Part shown: positions 45,950 to 55,999 of the stretch, piece by piece
Layout of the letters: every line of letters starts with the position of its first letter
How positions within the stretch are numbered: the stretch's first letter is position 1
Assembly (NCBI GenBank): GCA_947449575.1
Contig: CANFRV010000001.1
Span: forward strand, 1-64,000
DNA from: Flavobacteriales bacterium
GTDB lineage: Bacteria; Bacteroidota; Bacteroidia; Flavobacteriales_D; Crocinitomicaceae
Length of the DNA: 64,000 nt
Direction of reading: 5' to 3'
Translations under genes and position numbers: made by a program
The notes under the pieces: model-generated
Databases searched by the model: none
What the model saw: only the letters and a program-made list of their open reading frames with translations
What the model was told of the DNA's origin: nothing

Positions 45950-47179
45950 ATGAAAAATGTTAAATTAGGGGTAATAAGAGAAGGTAAAGTTCCGCCAGAC
46001 AAGCGAGTTCCTTTGTCACCTAAACAATGTAGAATAGTTGAAATCAAATTTCCTAATGTTAAAGTTATAGTTCAACCTAGTCCAATTAGGTCATATAAAG
46101 ATGAAGAATATCTTGCGGAAGGTATTGAAATGTCAGAGGATTTAAGTGATTGTGATATTATTATTGGAGTTAAAGAGGTCAATATAAGTGATCTAATTCC
46201 CAATAAGAAGTTTATGTTTTTCTCTCATACGATTAAAAAACAAGCTTACAATCGGGGATTATTACAGGCACTTCTCGAGAAAAATATACAAATGATCGAT
46301 TATGAGGCTTTAAAAGACAAAGCGAATAAGCGTATTATTGGTTTTGGAAGGTATGCTGGAATTGTTGGCTGTTATAATGGTTTTAGAACATTTGGCTTGA
46401 AACATAAATTATTTTCGATCAAAGCGGCGAGTGCTTGTTCCTGTCGAAAAGAAGTGGAAGAGGAATTAAAAAAAGTAGTTCTTCCTGCGAAAACGAAAAT
46501 TCTGTTAACTGGTTATGGAAGAGTAGGGCATGGAGCTAGAGAAATTTTAGATTTATTGCCTATTAAAGAGGTAACTCCAGAAGATTTTTTAAATCAAACG
46601 TTTAATACTGCGGTATATTCACAATTAGAAGTAGAAGATTATTACGGAAGAATTGATGGATCGGAATTTAGTAAAAAGGAATTTTATGCAAATCCAGAAC
46701 TATATAAATCAACTTTACCTCGTTATTTAAGTGAAACAGATATGTATATTCCTTGTCATTTTTGGAATAATTCTTCTCCCTATATTTTAACAAAAGATGA
46801 CTTAAAAGCTGCGGATAGTCGCTTGACAGTTGTTGCAGATATTTCTTGTGATATTGATGAGCCTATTGGATGCACGATTCGTTCGAGTACAATTACTGAT
46901 CCGATTTTCGGGTACAATCCAGTTACTGAAAGTGAAGATGACTTCATGAAGGAGGGAGTTATTGCTGTCATGGCTGTTGATAACTTACCGTGTGAATTAC
47001 CATTAGACGCATCAAAAGATTTTGGGGATGAATTGATAAAACATATTTTTCCAGCTTTGTTTCAAGAGGATCCTGATGAAATTATTTCAAGAGCAAGTGA
47101 AACAAATTTAAATGGAACTTTAAATCCTCGTTTTGAATATTTGAGCGATTATGTAAATGGAGTGGTAGAAAAACATTGA
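45950..47179 (+). CDS. NAD(P)-dependent oxidoreductase, saccharopine/alanine dehydrogenase-like
   Basis: A protein of 409 residues. The N-terminal half (LGVIREGKVPPDKRVPLSPKQ, residues about 4-30) is the AlaDh/PNT-N fold that binds the amino acid, and ILLTGYGRVGHGAREILDLL near residue 185 is the NAD(P)-binding fold. SDCDIIIGVKEV and YIPCHFWNN resemble LYS1-type saccharopine dehydrogenases. The substrate is uncertain; many genomes label such proteins as alanine dehydrogenase or saccharopine dehydrogenase. It is the fourth gene of the Rpe-CBS/DAHPS operon (21-base gap) and precedes a transporter. Confidence 0.85.
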   Translation: MKNVKLGVIREGKVPPDKRVPLSPKQCRIVEIKFPNVKVIVQPSPIRSYKDEEYLAEGIEMSEDLSDCDIIIGVKEVNISDLIPNKKFMFFSHTIKKQAYNRGLLQALLEKNIQMIDYEALKDKANKRIIGFGRYAGIVGCYNGFRTFGLKHKLFSIKAASACSCRKEVEEELKKVVLPAKTKILLTGYGRVGHGAREILDLLPIKEVTPEDFLNQTFNTAVYSQLEVEDYYGRIDGSEFSKKEFYANPELYKSTLPRYLSETDMYIPCHFWNNSSPYILTKDDLKAADSRLTVVADISCDIDEPIGCTIRSSTITDPIFGYNPVTESEDDFMKEGVIAVMAVDNLPCELPLDASKDFGDELIKHIFPALFQEDPDEIISRASETNLNGTLNPRFEYLSDYVNGVVEKH

Positions 47180-47200
47180 TTTGCATGTTAAAGACAATAA

Positions 47201-48541
47201 ATGGAAAAAGGAAATAAGAAAATTATTCGGGGTTGGGTATTTTATGATTGGGCCAATTCTGTCTATAATTTGGTCATTTCTTCTTCGATTTTCCCTATTT
47301 TTTATGATGCGATTACCAAGGCTCACTATGCAAAAGAACATGGAATTAAAGTAGAAGATTTAGAAGAAGGCCAAACGATTTTGGTGAAATTCTTTGGGTT
47401 TTATATGTCATCTTCTGTACTTTTTTCATTTGTATTAGCGTCCTCATTTCTAGTAATTGCTTTTTTATCGCCCATTCTATCAGGAGTAGCAGATTATTCT
47501 GGACGCAAAAAGAAATTCTTAAAATTTTTCTGCTATTTAGGATCATTCGCATGTATTTCCTTGTTTTGGTTCGAAGATTTACCTCTTGAAATAGGTATGT
47601 TTTCCGTGTTTTTAGCAAGTATTGGATTTTGGAATAGTTTGGTGTTTTACAATGCCTTCTTGCCCGAGATTGCGGAAGTTGAAGATCATGATAAAATTTC
47701 TGCCAGAGGCTTTATTATGGGGTATTTTGGTTCAATGTTGCTTTTGATTCTTTGTCTCATTTGGATAAAAGTTCTGGGTCAACCCGTTCAATATTGCTTT
47801 TTATTTGTAGGAATTTGGTGGATTGGATTTAGCCAAGTTACGTATAAGGTTTTACCAAATAATGTTTACAATAAAAATCCAGAAAATGGAATTATTTGGA
47901 AAGGTTTGAAAGAATTGAAATTAGTATTTACGGAGTTCAAAAAAACACATCGCTTAAAAAGGTTTTTACAATCCTTCTTTTTCTTCAATACGGGGGTTCA
48001 AACGGTGATGTTAATGGCGACTATTTTTGCCAATAAAGAAATTAATTGGCCACAAGGAGATGGAACAAGTGGATTAATAACGGCCATTCTTTTGATACAA
48101 GTTTTAGGAGCATTAGGAGCATTTTTAATGTCTAGATTGTCCAGTAAAATTGGAAATATAAAAACATTGATTCTTACCGTTTCTGTATGGGTATTTATTT
48201 GTTGCTATGCCTTTTTTATCAGTGAGCCATTCGAATTTTACATTCTCGCAGCTTCAGTAGGATTAGTAATGGGAGGAGTTCAAGCGATTGCCCGGTCAAC
48301 ATATTCTAAGTTTTTACCAGAAACAACTGATCATGCAAGTTATTTCTCCTTCTACGATGTAACAGAAAAAATAGGAATTGTCTTAGGTTTACTTTTCTTT
48401 GGAGGTATGGAAATGCTGACAGGTTCTATCCGGTATTCAATTATTTCAGTAGCTTTCTTTTTTGCAGTAGGCTTAATTATGCTTTTAAGAGTTCCCAAAG
48501 AAGAAATTGTATTGGAAATTGATACAAGACTAAAAGACTGA
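47201..48541 (+). CDS. UMF1-family MFS transporter (Atg22-like)
   Basis: An inner-membrane protein of 446 residues with about 12 helices. The start RGWVFYDWANSVYNLVISSSIFPIFY is the signature of the UMF1/Atg22 branch (vacuolar effluxer family, amino acid export in yeast). The loop GVADYSGRKKKFLKFF is the MFS A-motif. Last gene of the operon; the position beside amino acid enzymes fits an amino acid or metabolite transporter, but no substrate is known. It ends at a hairpin that overlaps its stop. Confidence 0.9.
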   Translation: MEKGNKKIIRGWVFYDWANSVYNLVISSSIFPIFYDAITKAHYAKEHGIKVEDLEEGQTILVKFFGFYMSSSVLFSFVLASSFLVIAFLSPILSGVADYSGRKKKFLKFFCYLGSFACISLFWFEDLPLEIGMFSVFLASIGFWNSLVFYNAFLPEIAEVEDHDKISARGFIMGYFGSMLLLILCLIWIKVLGQPVQYCFLFVGIWWIGFSQVTYKVLPNNVYNKNPENGIIWKGLKELKLVFTEFKKTHRLKRFLQSFFFFNTGVQTVMLMATIFANKEINWPQGDGTSGLITAILLIQVLGALGAFLMSRLSSKIGNIKTLILTVSVWVFICCYAFFISEPFEFYILAASVGLVMGGVQAIARSTYSKFLPETTDHASYFSFYDVTEKIGIVLGLLFFGGMEMLTGSIRYSIISVAFFFAVGLIMLLRVPKEEIVLEIDTRLKD

Positions 48542-48618
48542 TAAGTTTCTACATAACTCATCAGTCTTAAAGCGAAGCGATCTTGTATCTTTGAGCGATA
48601 GCGGTCTAAAGTCTAAAT
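48534..48618. repeat. Hairpin and intergenic repeat copies between the transporter and gcvT
   Basis: The first part (48534-48542 with 48560-48568, AAGACTGAT and ATCAGTCTT, loop 17) is a 9-bp hairpin over the transporter stop. The following 48564-48583 and 48590-48607 each carry a copy of the dispersed repeat core with AGCGAAGCG or AGCGATAGCG next to TCT. The segment also lies just 3' of the gcvT stop on the minus strand. Confidence 0.6.
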
Positions 48619-49701
48619 TTACTTCTTATAAAATGGTAATTTCACAACCTTCGCTTTTACTCCTTTTTCACGAATTTCAATAAATATCTCTGATTCCAAA
48701 GCAGTGTTAGCAACAGTGACGTATCCCAAACCTATCCCTAATTTCATAGAGGGTGACATTGTTCCAGAAGTTACTTTTCCAATTTCATTTCCTACCCCAT
48801 CAATAATTCTATAATCATGTCTTGGAATTCCTCTGTCGACCATTTCAAAGGCAACTAATTTACGCGTAACACCTTCTTCTTTTTGTTTTTTCAAAAAATC
48901 TGAATCTGTAAAATCCTTTGTGAATTTCGTGATCCATCCTAATCCAGCTTCTAGCGGCGAAGAAGTGTCATCGATGTCATTTCCGTATAGACAGAATCCC
49001 ATTTCTAGACGTAAAGTATCTCTTGCAGCTAATCCTATTGGTTTAATTCCAAATGCTTTACCTGCTTCAAAAACGCGATCCCATACTTGTTCGGCATCTT
49101 TATTTTTTACATATATTTCAAATCCACCAGAACCTGTATAACCTGTTGCGGATATCATTACATTTTCAATTCCTGCAAATGAGCCATATTGAAAAGTGTA
49201 ATACACCATATCTTTTAAATTGACTTCTGTTAAAGATTGCATTGCTTCTGCAGCTTTTGGCCCTTGAATAGCTAATAATGAATATTCATCTGAAAGATTT
49301 TCCATTTCAACTCCTAAGTCGTTTAAAGATGAAATCCAATTCCAATCTTTCTCAATATTTGAAGCATTCACAACAATAAAATATTCTTCAGAATTTACTT
49401 TGTAAATAATTAAATCATCAACAATTCCTCCTTTACCGTTTGGCATACAAGAGTATTGAGCTTTACCATCCACTAAAATCGAAGCATCATTCGACGCGAA
49501 TTTTTGAATTAAAGCCAAGGCATTGGGTCCACGTAAAACAAATTCCCCCATATGAGAAACGTCAAATACACCTACTGCATTTCTAACAGTTTCATGTTCA
49601 ATGGTTACTCCTTCATATTGCACAGGCATATTATAACCAGCAAAAGGAACCATTTTCCCTCCTAAAGCAATGTGTTTATTAACTAAAGCAATATTTTTCA
49701 T
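48619..49701 (-). CDS. gcvT: Aminomethyltransferase (glycine cleavage T protein)
   Basis: T protein of the glycine cleavage system: it moves the methylene from lipoylated H protein to tetrahydrofolate and releases ammonia. From the ATG at 49701 it has 360 residues. Segments include [54 protein letters not shown] (folate site) and the C-terminal RHDYRIID and [19 protein letters not shown]. The frame reaches a TTG at 49722, but relatives begin near [10 protein letters not shown]. No gcvP or gcvH is in the window. Confidence 0.97.
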   Translation of the reverse strand: MKNIALVNKHIALGGKMVPFAGYNMPVQYEGVTIEHETVRNAVGVFDVSHMGEFVLRGPNALALIQKFASNDASILVDGKAQYSCMPNGKGGIVDDLIIYKVNSEEYFIVVNASNIEKDWNWISSLNDLGVEMENLSDEYSLLAIQGPKAAEAMQSLTEVNLKDMVYYTFQYGSFAGIENVMISATGYTGSGGFEIYVKNKDAEQVWDRVFEAGKAFGIKPIGLAARDTLRLEMGFCLYGNDIDDTSSPLEAGLGWITKFTKDFTDSDFLKKQKEEGVTRKLVAFEMVDRGIPRHDYRIIDGVGNEIGKVTSGTMSPSMKLGIGLGYVTVANTALESEIFIEIREKGVKAKVVKLPFYKK

Positions 49702-50204
49702 TTTTTTAAATTTAGTGTTCAAAAGTAGGGATTTAATTTCAGTTTTGATGTATATATCGATTTTGAGTAGTCGACGAATTGAATGATTAATTATTTAAAT
49801 GGTTGATTTAACTCTTCAGTTACAAAAATATATTGAGTGAAATTTTAGATAATAATAGTAAAATAGGCGAAGATGACACAAATATCGATGATTATTAATT
49901 GGTGATTTACTTTTTGGTTGTTTGGCTAGCGATGTAAAAAAATAATTAAATAGATTAAAAATGATATTCCTCTTTTGAAATTGGCAATGATCGATGTGTT
50001 TAAGTTGTGTTTTATTGAAAAAATATCACATAATATATTGATAATTAAGTATTTGAGTAAGTAAAAATTAAGTGGGTTAATCTGTGTTTTGTAGTTTTTT
50101 TTAACGATATTTGTACATTGTAGTACTTTGTTAAAAAAAAAGTGCTGGGAAATTAAACCAAATCTGTAACTAGATGTACAGAGTATCGTTTAAAATTAAT
50201 AGAT
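49702..50204. other. Intergenic region of 503 bases between divergent genes
   Basis: This is the largest gap in the window. It is AT-rich with long A and T runs. A likely -7 box for gcvT on the minus strand (TACTTTTG, 49720-49727) lies at its left end. Near its right end, 50163-50182 has a small imperfect dyad (TCTGTA with TACAGA). I see no gene, tRNA-like element or large hairpin. Confidence 0.5.
49720..49727 (-). promoter_or_regulatory. -7 box (TACTTTTG) before gcvT
   Basis: On the minus strand TACTTTTG ends 18 bases before the ATG of gcvT. No TTG at the right distance. Confidence 0.35.
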
Positions 50205-53200
50205 ATGAAAATAATATTATTTATAGGAGCTATTTTATTAGCGTTCATTGGTTCAACGCAGCAGTTGACTTTTAATTTTTCCGGTCAAATAACGAATGCT
50301 GATACAAAGAAATCTGAAGCAGGGGTTACGGTGTCTATTATTGGTGGAGGAAAAACACTTGCTTCGTCTCAAACCGCATCTAATGGTAAATATGATTTTG
50401 AAACGGATGCCCCATTGGGAGGGATTATTCAGGTTGTGTTTAGTAAAGCTGGTTTTGTCAGTAAAAAAATTGATATAAATACTTCTAAAGTAAATGTAGA
50501 GGATTTACCTCCTGGAGATGTTCAGGATATGATTCTACCAGGTGAATTATTTACGGAAAAGCCAGACATTGATTTTTCATTTTTAAAAACAGAACCTGTA
50601 GCGTTGTTTTTTTGGGATGAAGTTTCTCACTCAATGTCGTTAGACCCTTCTGTTAGTAGTAAATCAAAGAAAAAAATTGCAGATGCACTTGCGGCTGGTG
50701 CTGGTAATGCTGCTGCTACTGAAGCTAAATATAAGGCGGCAATAGATGCTGGTGCTGCTTTGATGAATCAAAAGAAATACGAAGAGGCTTTGTCAAAATA
50801 TGAAGCAGCTTTGATTATTAAGCCAAAGGAAGCGCTTCCTGCACAGAAAATAAGTGAATTAGATAAATTAATTAAAGATCAGAAAAGTGCTAATTTAGCT
50901 GGACAGCAAGCTGAATTAGAATATAAAAATTTAATTTCTGCTGCTGATAACCTGAGAGACCAAAAGAAATACCAGGAAGCGTCTACGAAATATTCAGAAG
51001 CGTTGAAAAAGAAAAGTGATCCTTATCCAACGGGTGAAATAAATAAATTAACTGGTTTGATAGCCGATCAAAAAGCCCAAGCAGCAAAGGATTTGCAGTT
51101 TGATGGATTAAAGAAAGAAGGCATGGATCTAGCCTTGGCTAAAAAATGGAGTGAGTCAAAAACAAAATTAAATCAAGCACTTGCCATCAAAGCCGATGCT
51201 GCAATCACAGCTAAAATAAAAGAAATTGATATCGAATTAGGAAAAGCGGTAGCCGATAAGGAAAAATCGGATAAGTATAAATTATTGATGTCAACTGCTG
51301 ATGGGTTTGTTGTTTCAGGTAAATTAAATGAAGCAAAAACGAAATATACGGAAGCAAGTACTTTAGATCCTTCACAAACTCTGCCAAAGACTAAGATTGC
51401 TGAAGTCAATGATTTAATTGCAAAACAATCTGCAAATTCTGCCAAACAATTAAAAATCGATAAATTAATTTTAGATGGTAATTCAGCCTTTGCTAAAAAT
51501 GATTTAGCTGTTTCAAAAGTCAAATTTGAAGAGGTTTTAAAAGAAGATGCTGCGAATGAAATTGCGAAAGGGAAATTAAAAGAAATAAATGCTAAACTAG
51601 ATTCAGCGAAGGGTCAAGCAGAGAAAGATGCTCAATTCGAGGCATTGAAGAAGGAAGGTATGGCTTTAGCGGCTTCAAAAAAATGGAACGAAGCAAAAAT
51701 AAAATTGGAGCAGGCAGTGGTTATGAAACCTGATGCGGTTATATCTCAAAAATTAGTAGAAATACAAGCAGCTCTGCAAGCAGGTCAATCGCAAGCAGCT
51801 TTGGAAGAAGACTTTAAACGTTTAATGAGTGAAGCTTCGACGCAGGAAGGTGCTAAAAATTACGATGCTGCGATTTTAAAATATAAAGAAGCATCCAGTA
51901 AAAAACCGACAGAGGTACTTCCTAAAACCAAAATTTCTGAATTAGAAAAATTGAAAGCTTCTTTAGCTAGTTCTAATCAAGCGGAGCTTCAAAAAACAGC
52001 CTTGTATACTAGTCATATGGCGAAAGGTAATAAAAATTTGGTTGATAAAAAGTACGCACTTGCATTAACCGATTTTCAAAATGCCCTTGCCGCAAAATCT
52101 GGGGATGCCACTGCTCAAAGTAAAATTTCTGAAACTCAGCAGATTTTGGATGATTTAGCTAATGCCAATTCGAAAAAGACAGAGGTCAAAAAGAATTTTG
52201 ACAAAGCGATGAGTGATGCGAAAAAGTTATTTGACCAGAAAAAATATGTCGATGCAAAAAAGGGATATGAACTAGCATTAACAATTATTGAGAATGAACC
52301 AAATGCGGTTAAGCAGATTTCTGAATGTCAGCGATTATCTGAAATTCAAAGTGGTAATGAAGTAAATGTAGAGTACAAAAAAATCGTATCTGCTGCCGAT
52401 CGTAAATTTAATGATAAAGATTATTTAAAGGCAAAAGATTATTATGAAAGAGCTTTAAAATTGAGACTTGCAGATCCATACCCTAAATCTAAGTTGGATG
52501 AAATAGAAAGACTTTTAAATCCTTCAGCACCTGTAATACGGCAAGACGTTAATCCTGAAAAATTAGAAGCTCTTGGTGTTCCCTTCCTAGATTCTGAAGT
52601 GGCGGCCCGGGCAGAATTGGAAAAGGCAGAAATTGCTCGAAAAACGGCTAAAAATCAAGATTTTAAAAATAGCGTACAGGTGGTGACTGATTTTGATGAG
52701 AATAGGACGGCTGAAAAACAAGAGCAAAGTATCGCAACAACAGTTACTGTTTCTGAAATTCAGGAAGCTGTAATTGCGCGATCGGATGCAAATATTCAAG
52801 ATCTTTCAGCAGTCATAGAGCTTAGAAATGATGTTATTAAAGCCCAAACAGATAAAAATGAGGAAGAAATTGCTTTTGAAAATTCAGATCATCAAAAGAT
52901 TGATGAAAATTTCAATCTGATTGAAGAGGAAAATACGGCAGATTACCTGCTGCGCGAAGGAGTATTTGTAGATAAGGGGGACCTTATTAAAAAACATAAT
53001 GCAGAATATTCAGATTTGGAAGTGAAAAGAACGAAAGAATATGAAGATAAAAATGTTGATACTAAAGTTTCTATTCTTCATATAGAAGAAAACGTGATTT
53101 CTCACCAACAAGATGATACAGAATCTCGAATTGCAGTTGATGATAGAATTGAAAAAGCTATTTTGGTTACGATTGAGACAAGTAATGAAAAGAGTGCAGA

Positions 53201-54008
53201 TAAGAAGAATCAAAATTTAAAAAGCGAAATTGAAATTAGTGAAGCAAAAAAAGATTCTGAAAATCAAAGTATCGTCGATGAAGTGAATGCTGTAAAAACG
53301 TTAACTGATTTAGAAGAGTTGAAGGAGAATGTGAATAATTCAGACCAGGAAGGGTCTAAAAAAGATGAAGTGGATGGCATGACTGCTACAGCATCCATGG
53401 TTGACCTTAATAAAAAGATTTCGGAGCAAGAAGCAGTAAATAAGGGAACTCAGCAAGCTTCAAACACATTGTTTCAGCAAGCACATAAAGCCCTAGAGGA
53501 TGAAGACGTAGTTGCATACAATAACGAGATGTTAAAACATTTGAAAAATAAAAACATTTTAAAAGAAAAAACAGGCGATAATTCTGAATCTACGATTGCT
53601 TCCAACGAAAAATTAATTGCAAATAATCTACTGATAAAAGATAGGGCAAATTTATTGGATGATCAAAAGGTTGAACAAGGTTTAATTAATGACCAAAAGC
53701 GTCTAGATGCAACAAAATCAATCCATGACAAACAGAATGAAGAAAATGTGGAAAAACCGATAGTTGCAAATGCACTGGGCGCTGAATACCCTGAAGGTGT
53801 TTCTCAAGAGGTTTTTAGTGTTAACGATGAGAATGGTTTGATGAAATCTATTGTAACAAGAAGAGTAGTGGTAGTGGGTGGAAAAGGATCTGTATATGTA
53901 AAAACAGAGACCACCACAGCAACTACTTTTTCTAAAAACAATGCCCCAACTACCCAAAATGTTTGGCAAAAAGAAACGCAAGGTCCAAACTTGAAAAAAA
54001 ATTATTAA
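50205..54008 (+). CDS. Giant exported protein with a carboxypeptidase-like domain and TPR/coiled-coil repeats
   Basis: A protein of 1267 residues, not recognised as a named protein. Signal peptide about 1-20 (GSTQQ end). Residues about 22-110 are a beta-sandwich of the carboxypeptidase regulatory type (FSGQITNADTKKSEAGVTVSI, ASNGKYDFETD). Residues about 165-780 hold about nine helical repeats of 60-65 residues (for example AGAALMNQKKYEEALSKYEA, then LPAQKISELDKLI). Each matches a TPR followed by a coiled-coil helix. Residues about 800-1190 are charged and low complexity. The C-terminus reads YPEGVSQEVFSVND and IVTRRVVVVGGKGSVYVK, without a T9SS sorting domain. It is probably periplasmic and could organise an envelope complex. 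Confidence 0.8.
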   Translation: MKIILFIGAILLAFIGSTQQLTFNFSGQITNADTKKSEAGVTVSIIGGGKTLASSQTASNGKYDFETDAPLGGIIQVVFSKAGFVSKKIDINTSKVNVEDLPPGDVQDMILPGELFTEKPDIDFSFLKTEPVALFFWDEVSHSMSLDPSVSSKSKKKIADALAAGAGNAAATEAKYKAAIDAGAALMNQKKYEEALSKYEAALIIKPKEALPAQKISELDKLIKDQKSANLAGQQAELEYKNLISAADNLRDQKKYQEASTKYSEALKKKSDPYPTGEINKLTGLIADQKAQAAKDLQFDGLKKEGMDLALAKKWSESKTKLNQALAIKADAAITAKIKEIDIELGKAVADKEKSDKYKLLMSTADGFVVSGKLNEAKTKYTEASTLDPSQTLPKTKIAEVNDLIAKQSANSAKQLKIDKLILDGNSAFAKNDLAVSKVKFEEVLKEDAANEIAKGKLKEINAKLDSAKGQAEKDAQFEALKKEGMALAASKKWNEAKIKLEQAVVMKPDAVISQKLVEIQAALQAGQSQAALEEDFKRLMSEASTQEGAKNYDAAILKYKEASSKKPTEVLPKTKISELEKLKASLASSNQAELQKTALYTSHMAKGNKNLVDKKYALALTDFQNALAAKSGDATAQSKISETQQILDDLANANSKKTEVKKNFDKAMSDAKKLFDQKKYVDAKKGYELALTIIENEPNAVKQISECQRLSEIQSGNEVNVEYKKIVSAADRKFNDKDYLKAKDYYERALKLRLADPYPKSKLDEIERLLNPSAPVIRQDVNPEKLEALGVPFLDSEVAARAELEKAEIARKTAKNQDFKNSVQVVTDFDENRTAEKQEQSIATTVTVSEIQEAVIARSDANIQDLSAVIELRNDVIKAQTDKNEEEIAFENSDHQKIDENFNLIEEENTADYLLREGVFVDKGDLIKKHNAEYSDLEVKRTKEYEDKNVDTKVSILHIEENVISHQQDDTESRIAVDDRIEKAILVTIETSNEKSADKKNQNLKSEIEISEAKKDSENQSIVDEVNAVKTLTDLEELKENVNNSDQEGSKKDEVDGMTATASMVDLNKKISEQEAVNKGTQQASNTLFQQAHKALEDEDVVAYNNEMLKHLKNKNILKEKTGDNSESTIASNEKLIANNLLIKDRANLLDDQKVEQGLINDQKRLDATKSIHDKQNEENVEKPIVANALGAEYPEGVSQEVFSVNDENGLMKSIVTRRVVVVGGKGSVYVKTETTTATTFSKNNAPTTQNVWQKETQGPNLKKNY

Positions 54009-54048
54009 TTAATCATTAGGAAACTAATACTCGTATAATGCTTGTTTC

Positions 54049-55410
54049 ATGAATGTACATTTTATAGCAATTGGAGGAAGTGCCATGCACAATTTAGCAA
54101 TCGCCTTGAGTAGAAAGGGAGTGAGTGTATCAGGTTCTGATGATGAAATATTTGAACCTTCCAATACCCGTTTAAAAAATCAAGGAATTTTACCAGATTC
54201 TATAGGTTGGAATTCTGATTTAATTACTGAACAAATAGATGCTGTAATATTAGGCATGCATGCTCGAGAAGATAATCCAGAATTATTGAAAGCAAAGGAA
54301 TTAAATATTCCCATTTATTCGTATCCTGAATATTTATACGAACAAAGCAAAGATAAAATTAGAGTTGTTATTGGCGGAAGTCACGGGAAAACAACTATTA
54401 CTTCAATGATATTGCATGTTGTCAACGAATTAAAAATGAATGTTGATTACATGGTCGGTGCACAATTAGAAGGGTATGATTGTATGGTTCGATTAACCGA
54501 AGAGGCACCAATAATGTTATTAGAAGGAGATGAATATTTAAGTTCGCCAATTGATAGAAGACCCAAATTCCATTTATACAAACCAAATATTGCTATTTTA
54601 AGCGGTATTGCTTGGGATCATATTAATGTATTTCCAACTTTTGAAAATTATGTAGATCAATTTGATATCTTTTGTCAGCAAATTGAAGATAAAGGAACGT
54701 TGATTTATAATGAAGAAGATGAAGAAGTTAAAAAACTAGGAAATAAATATGCAACGTCAGTAAAATCTATTTCTTATAAAACTCCTATCTACGATATTAC
54801 AGAAACAGGAACACGACTTCATTTTGAAGGAAAAGAATACGCTTTACAAATATTTGGAGGACATAACTTGCAAAATTTAATGGGGGCAATGCGAGTAGGA
54901 GAAGCGATGGGGATTGATCCTCATACTTTTTTTCAAGCAATAACGTCTTTTACTGGAGCTGGAAAACGATTACAAAAGGTGGTAGAGAAAAAATCATTTA
55001 CTATGTTTAAAGATTTTGCTCATTCTCCCTCAAAATTAAAAGCGACTACTACTGCAGTGAAAGAACAGTTTGCAGAACGGAAAGTAATTGCTTGTATGGA
55101 ATTACATACTTTTTCTTCCTTGAAAAAAGAATTTTTACCTCACTATATTGGGGCTATGGATACAGCAGATGAAGCGGTTGTTTATTTTAGTCATGAGGTG
55201 GTACATCATAAAAAATTAGAGCCAATCACAAAAGAAATGGTGCAAGAAGCATTTGGCGGAAAAGTAACCGTTATGACAGAAACTGCTGAGGTTTTAGCGT
55301 ATATTCATCAACAAAAATGGAGTAATTCCGTATTATTGATGATGTCATCAGGTACATTTGATGGAATTAATTATGAAGCTTTAGGAGAAGAAATTGCTGA
55401 AAGTATTTAA
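54049..55410 (+). CDS. mpl: UDP-N-acetylmuramate:L-alanyl-gamma-D-glutamyl-meso-diaminopimelate ligase
   Basis: A peptidoglycan recycling enzyme of the Mur ligase family, which joins recycled tripeptide to UDP-MurNAc. The 453-residue protein shows VHFIAIGGSAMHNLAIAL (UDP-binding start), IGGSHGKTTITSMIL (ATP-binding P-loop), LEGDEYLSSPIDRRPKF and FKDFAHSPSKLKATT. The DEYL..PIDRRPKF stretch is typical of Mpl rather than MurC. It starts 40 bases after the giant protein gene, so co-transcription is possible. Confidence 0.93.
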   Translation: MNVHFIAIGGSAMHNLAIALSRKGVSVSGSDDEIFEPSNTRLKNQGILPDSIGWNSDLITEQIDAVILGMHAREDNPELLKAKELNIPIYSYPEYLYEQSKDKIRVVIGGSHGKTTITSMILHVVNELKMNVDYMVGAQLEGYDCMVRLTEEAPIMLLEGDEYLSSPIDRRPKFHLYKPNIAILSGIAWDHINVFPTFENYVDQFDIFCQQIEDKGTLIYNEEDEEVKKLGNKYATSVKSISYKTPIYDITETGTRLHFEGKEYALQIFGGHNLQNLMGAMRVGEAMGIDPHTFFQAITSFTGAGKRLQKVVEKKSFTMFKDFAHSPSKLKATTTAVKEQFAERKVIACMELHTFSSLKKEFLPHYIGAMDTADEAVVYFSHEVVHHKKLEPITKEMVQEAFGGKVTVMTETAEVLAYIHQQKWSNSVLLMMSSGTFDGINYEALGEEIAESI

Positions 55411-55427
55411 TGTGCAGTTAAGGAATT

Positions 55428-55994
55428 CTATTTCTGCGTTTGCTTAAAAACTAGTTTTCGTAAGATTATGGTAATGAAAATACTATTTAATAGTGCATAC
55501 AAAATCATAGCCGAAAGCGCCATTATGGCTGTAGATTTTGGGTTGTAAGCACTTCTGCTATTTTTCAAAACAGCTTTTGTGATTTGTTTGTCATTCATTA
55601 CTTCAAAGTCAGGGTTTGAATCTTTTAGTTTCTGGTAGTCCTTTGGATTCTTCATTACTTTAGAAAGTTCGATTTCTGTGTCCGCCAATTTACCTTGAAT
55701 ATAGTCTGGATCTACCTTCGCATAATAAATGTATATAAATAAACTGACGAGAACCGCATATGGAAGTCCTGCCGTCATGCCATTTTTGATATCTTTTAAC
55801 GCACTTCCACCTTCAGAATCATTTCTTTTTTGAAGATACAAGCCTACAGTAACAGCTAAAATTAGAAAAAGCATGTTTAAAAGCACAGATGGTTTTAATG
55901 AATCTGCAGAAGAAACACCCATTCCAAACATGCTTAATTTGATTAGGATCCATCCAAAAGCAAAAATAATTCCAGATTTTAAAGTAACTCTCAT
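55428..55994 (-). CDS. DUF4199 family membrane protein
   Basis: An inner-membrane protein of 188 residues. Four hydrophobic segments are visible: about 8-25, 32-52, 75-92 and 152-180. A polar loop of about 60 residues (YYAKVDPDYIQGKLADTEIEL to AVLKNSRSAYN) separates the third and fourth. The arrangement fits the DUF4199 family, which is common in Bacteroidota and of unknown role. It is downstream of rho on the same strand, with an 89-base gap holding an inverted repeat. Confidence 0.8.
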   Translation of the reverse strand: MRVTLKSGIIFAFGWILIKLSMFGMGVSSADSLKPSVLLNMLFLILAVTVGLYLQKRNDSEGGSALKDIKNGMTAGLPYAVLVSLFIYIYYAKVDPDYIQGKLADTEIELSKVMKNPKDYQKLKDSNPDFEVMNDKQITKAVLKNSRSAYNPKSTAIMALSAMILYALLNSIFITIILRKLVFKQTQK

Positions 55995-55999
55995 GTTTT

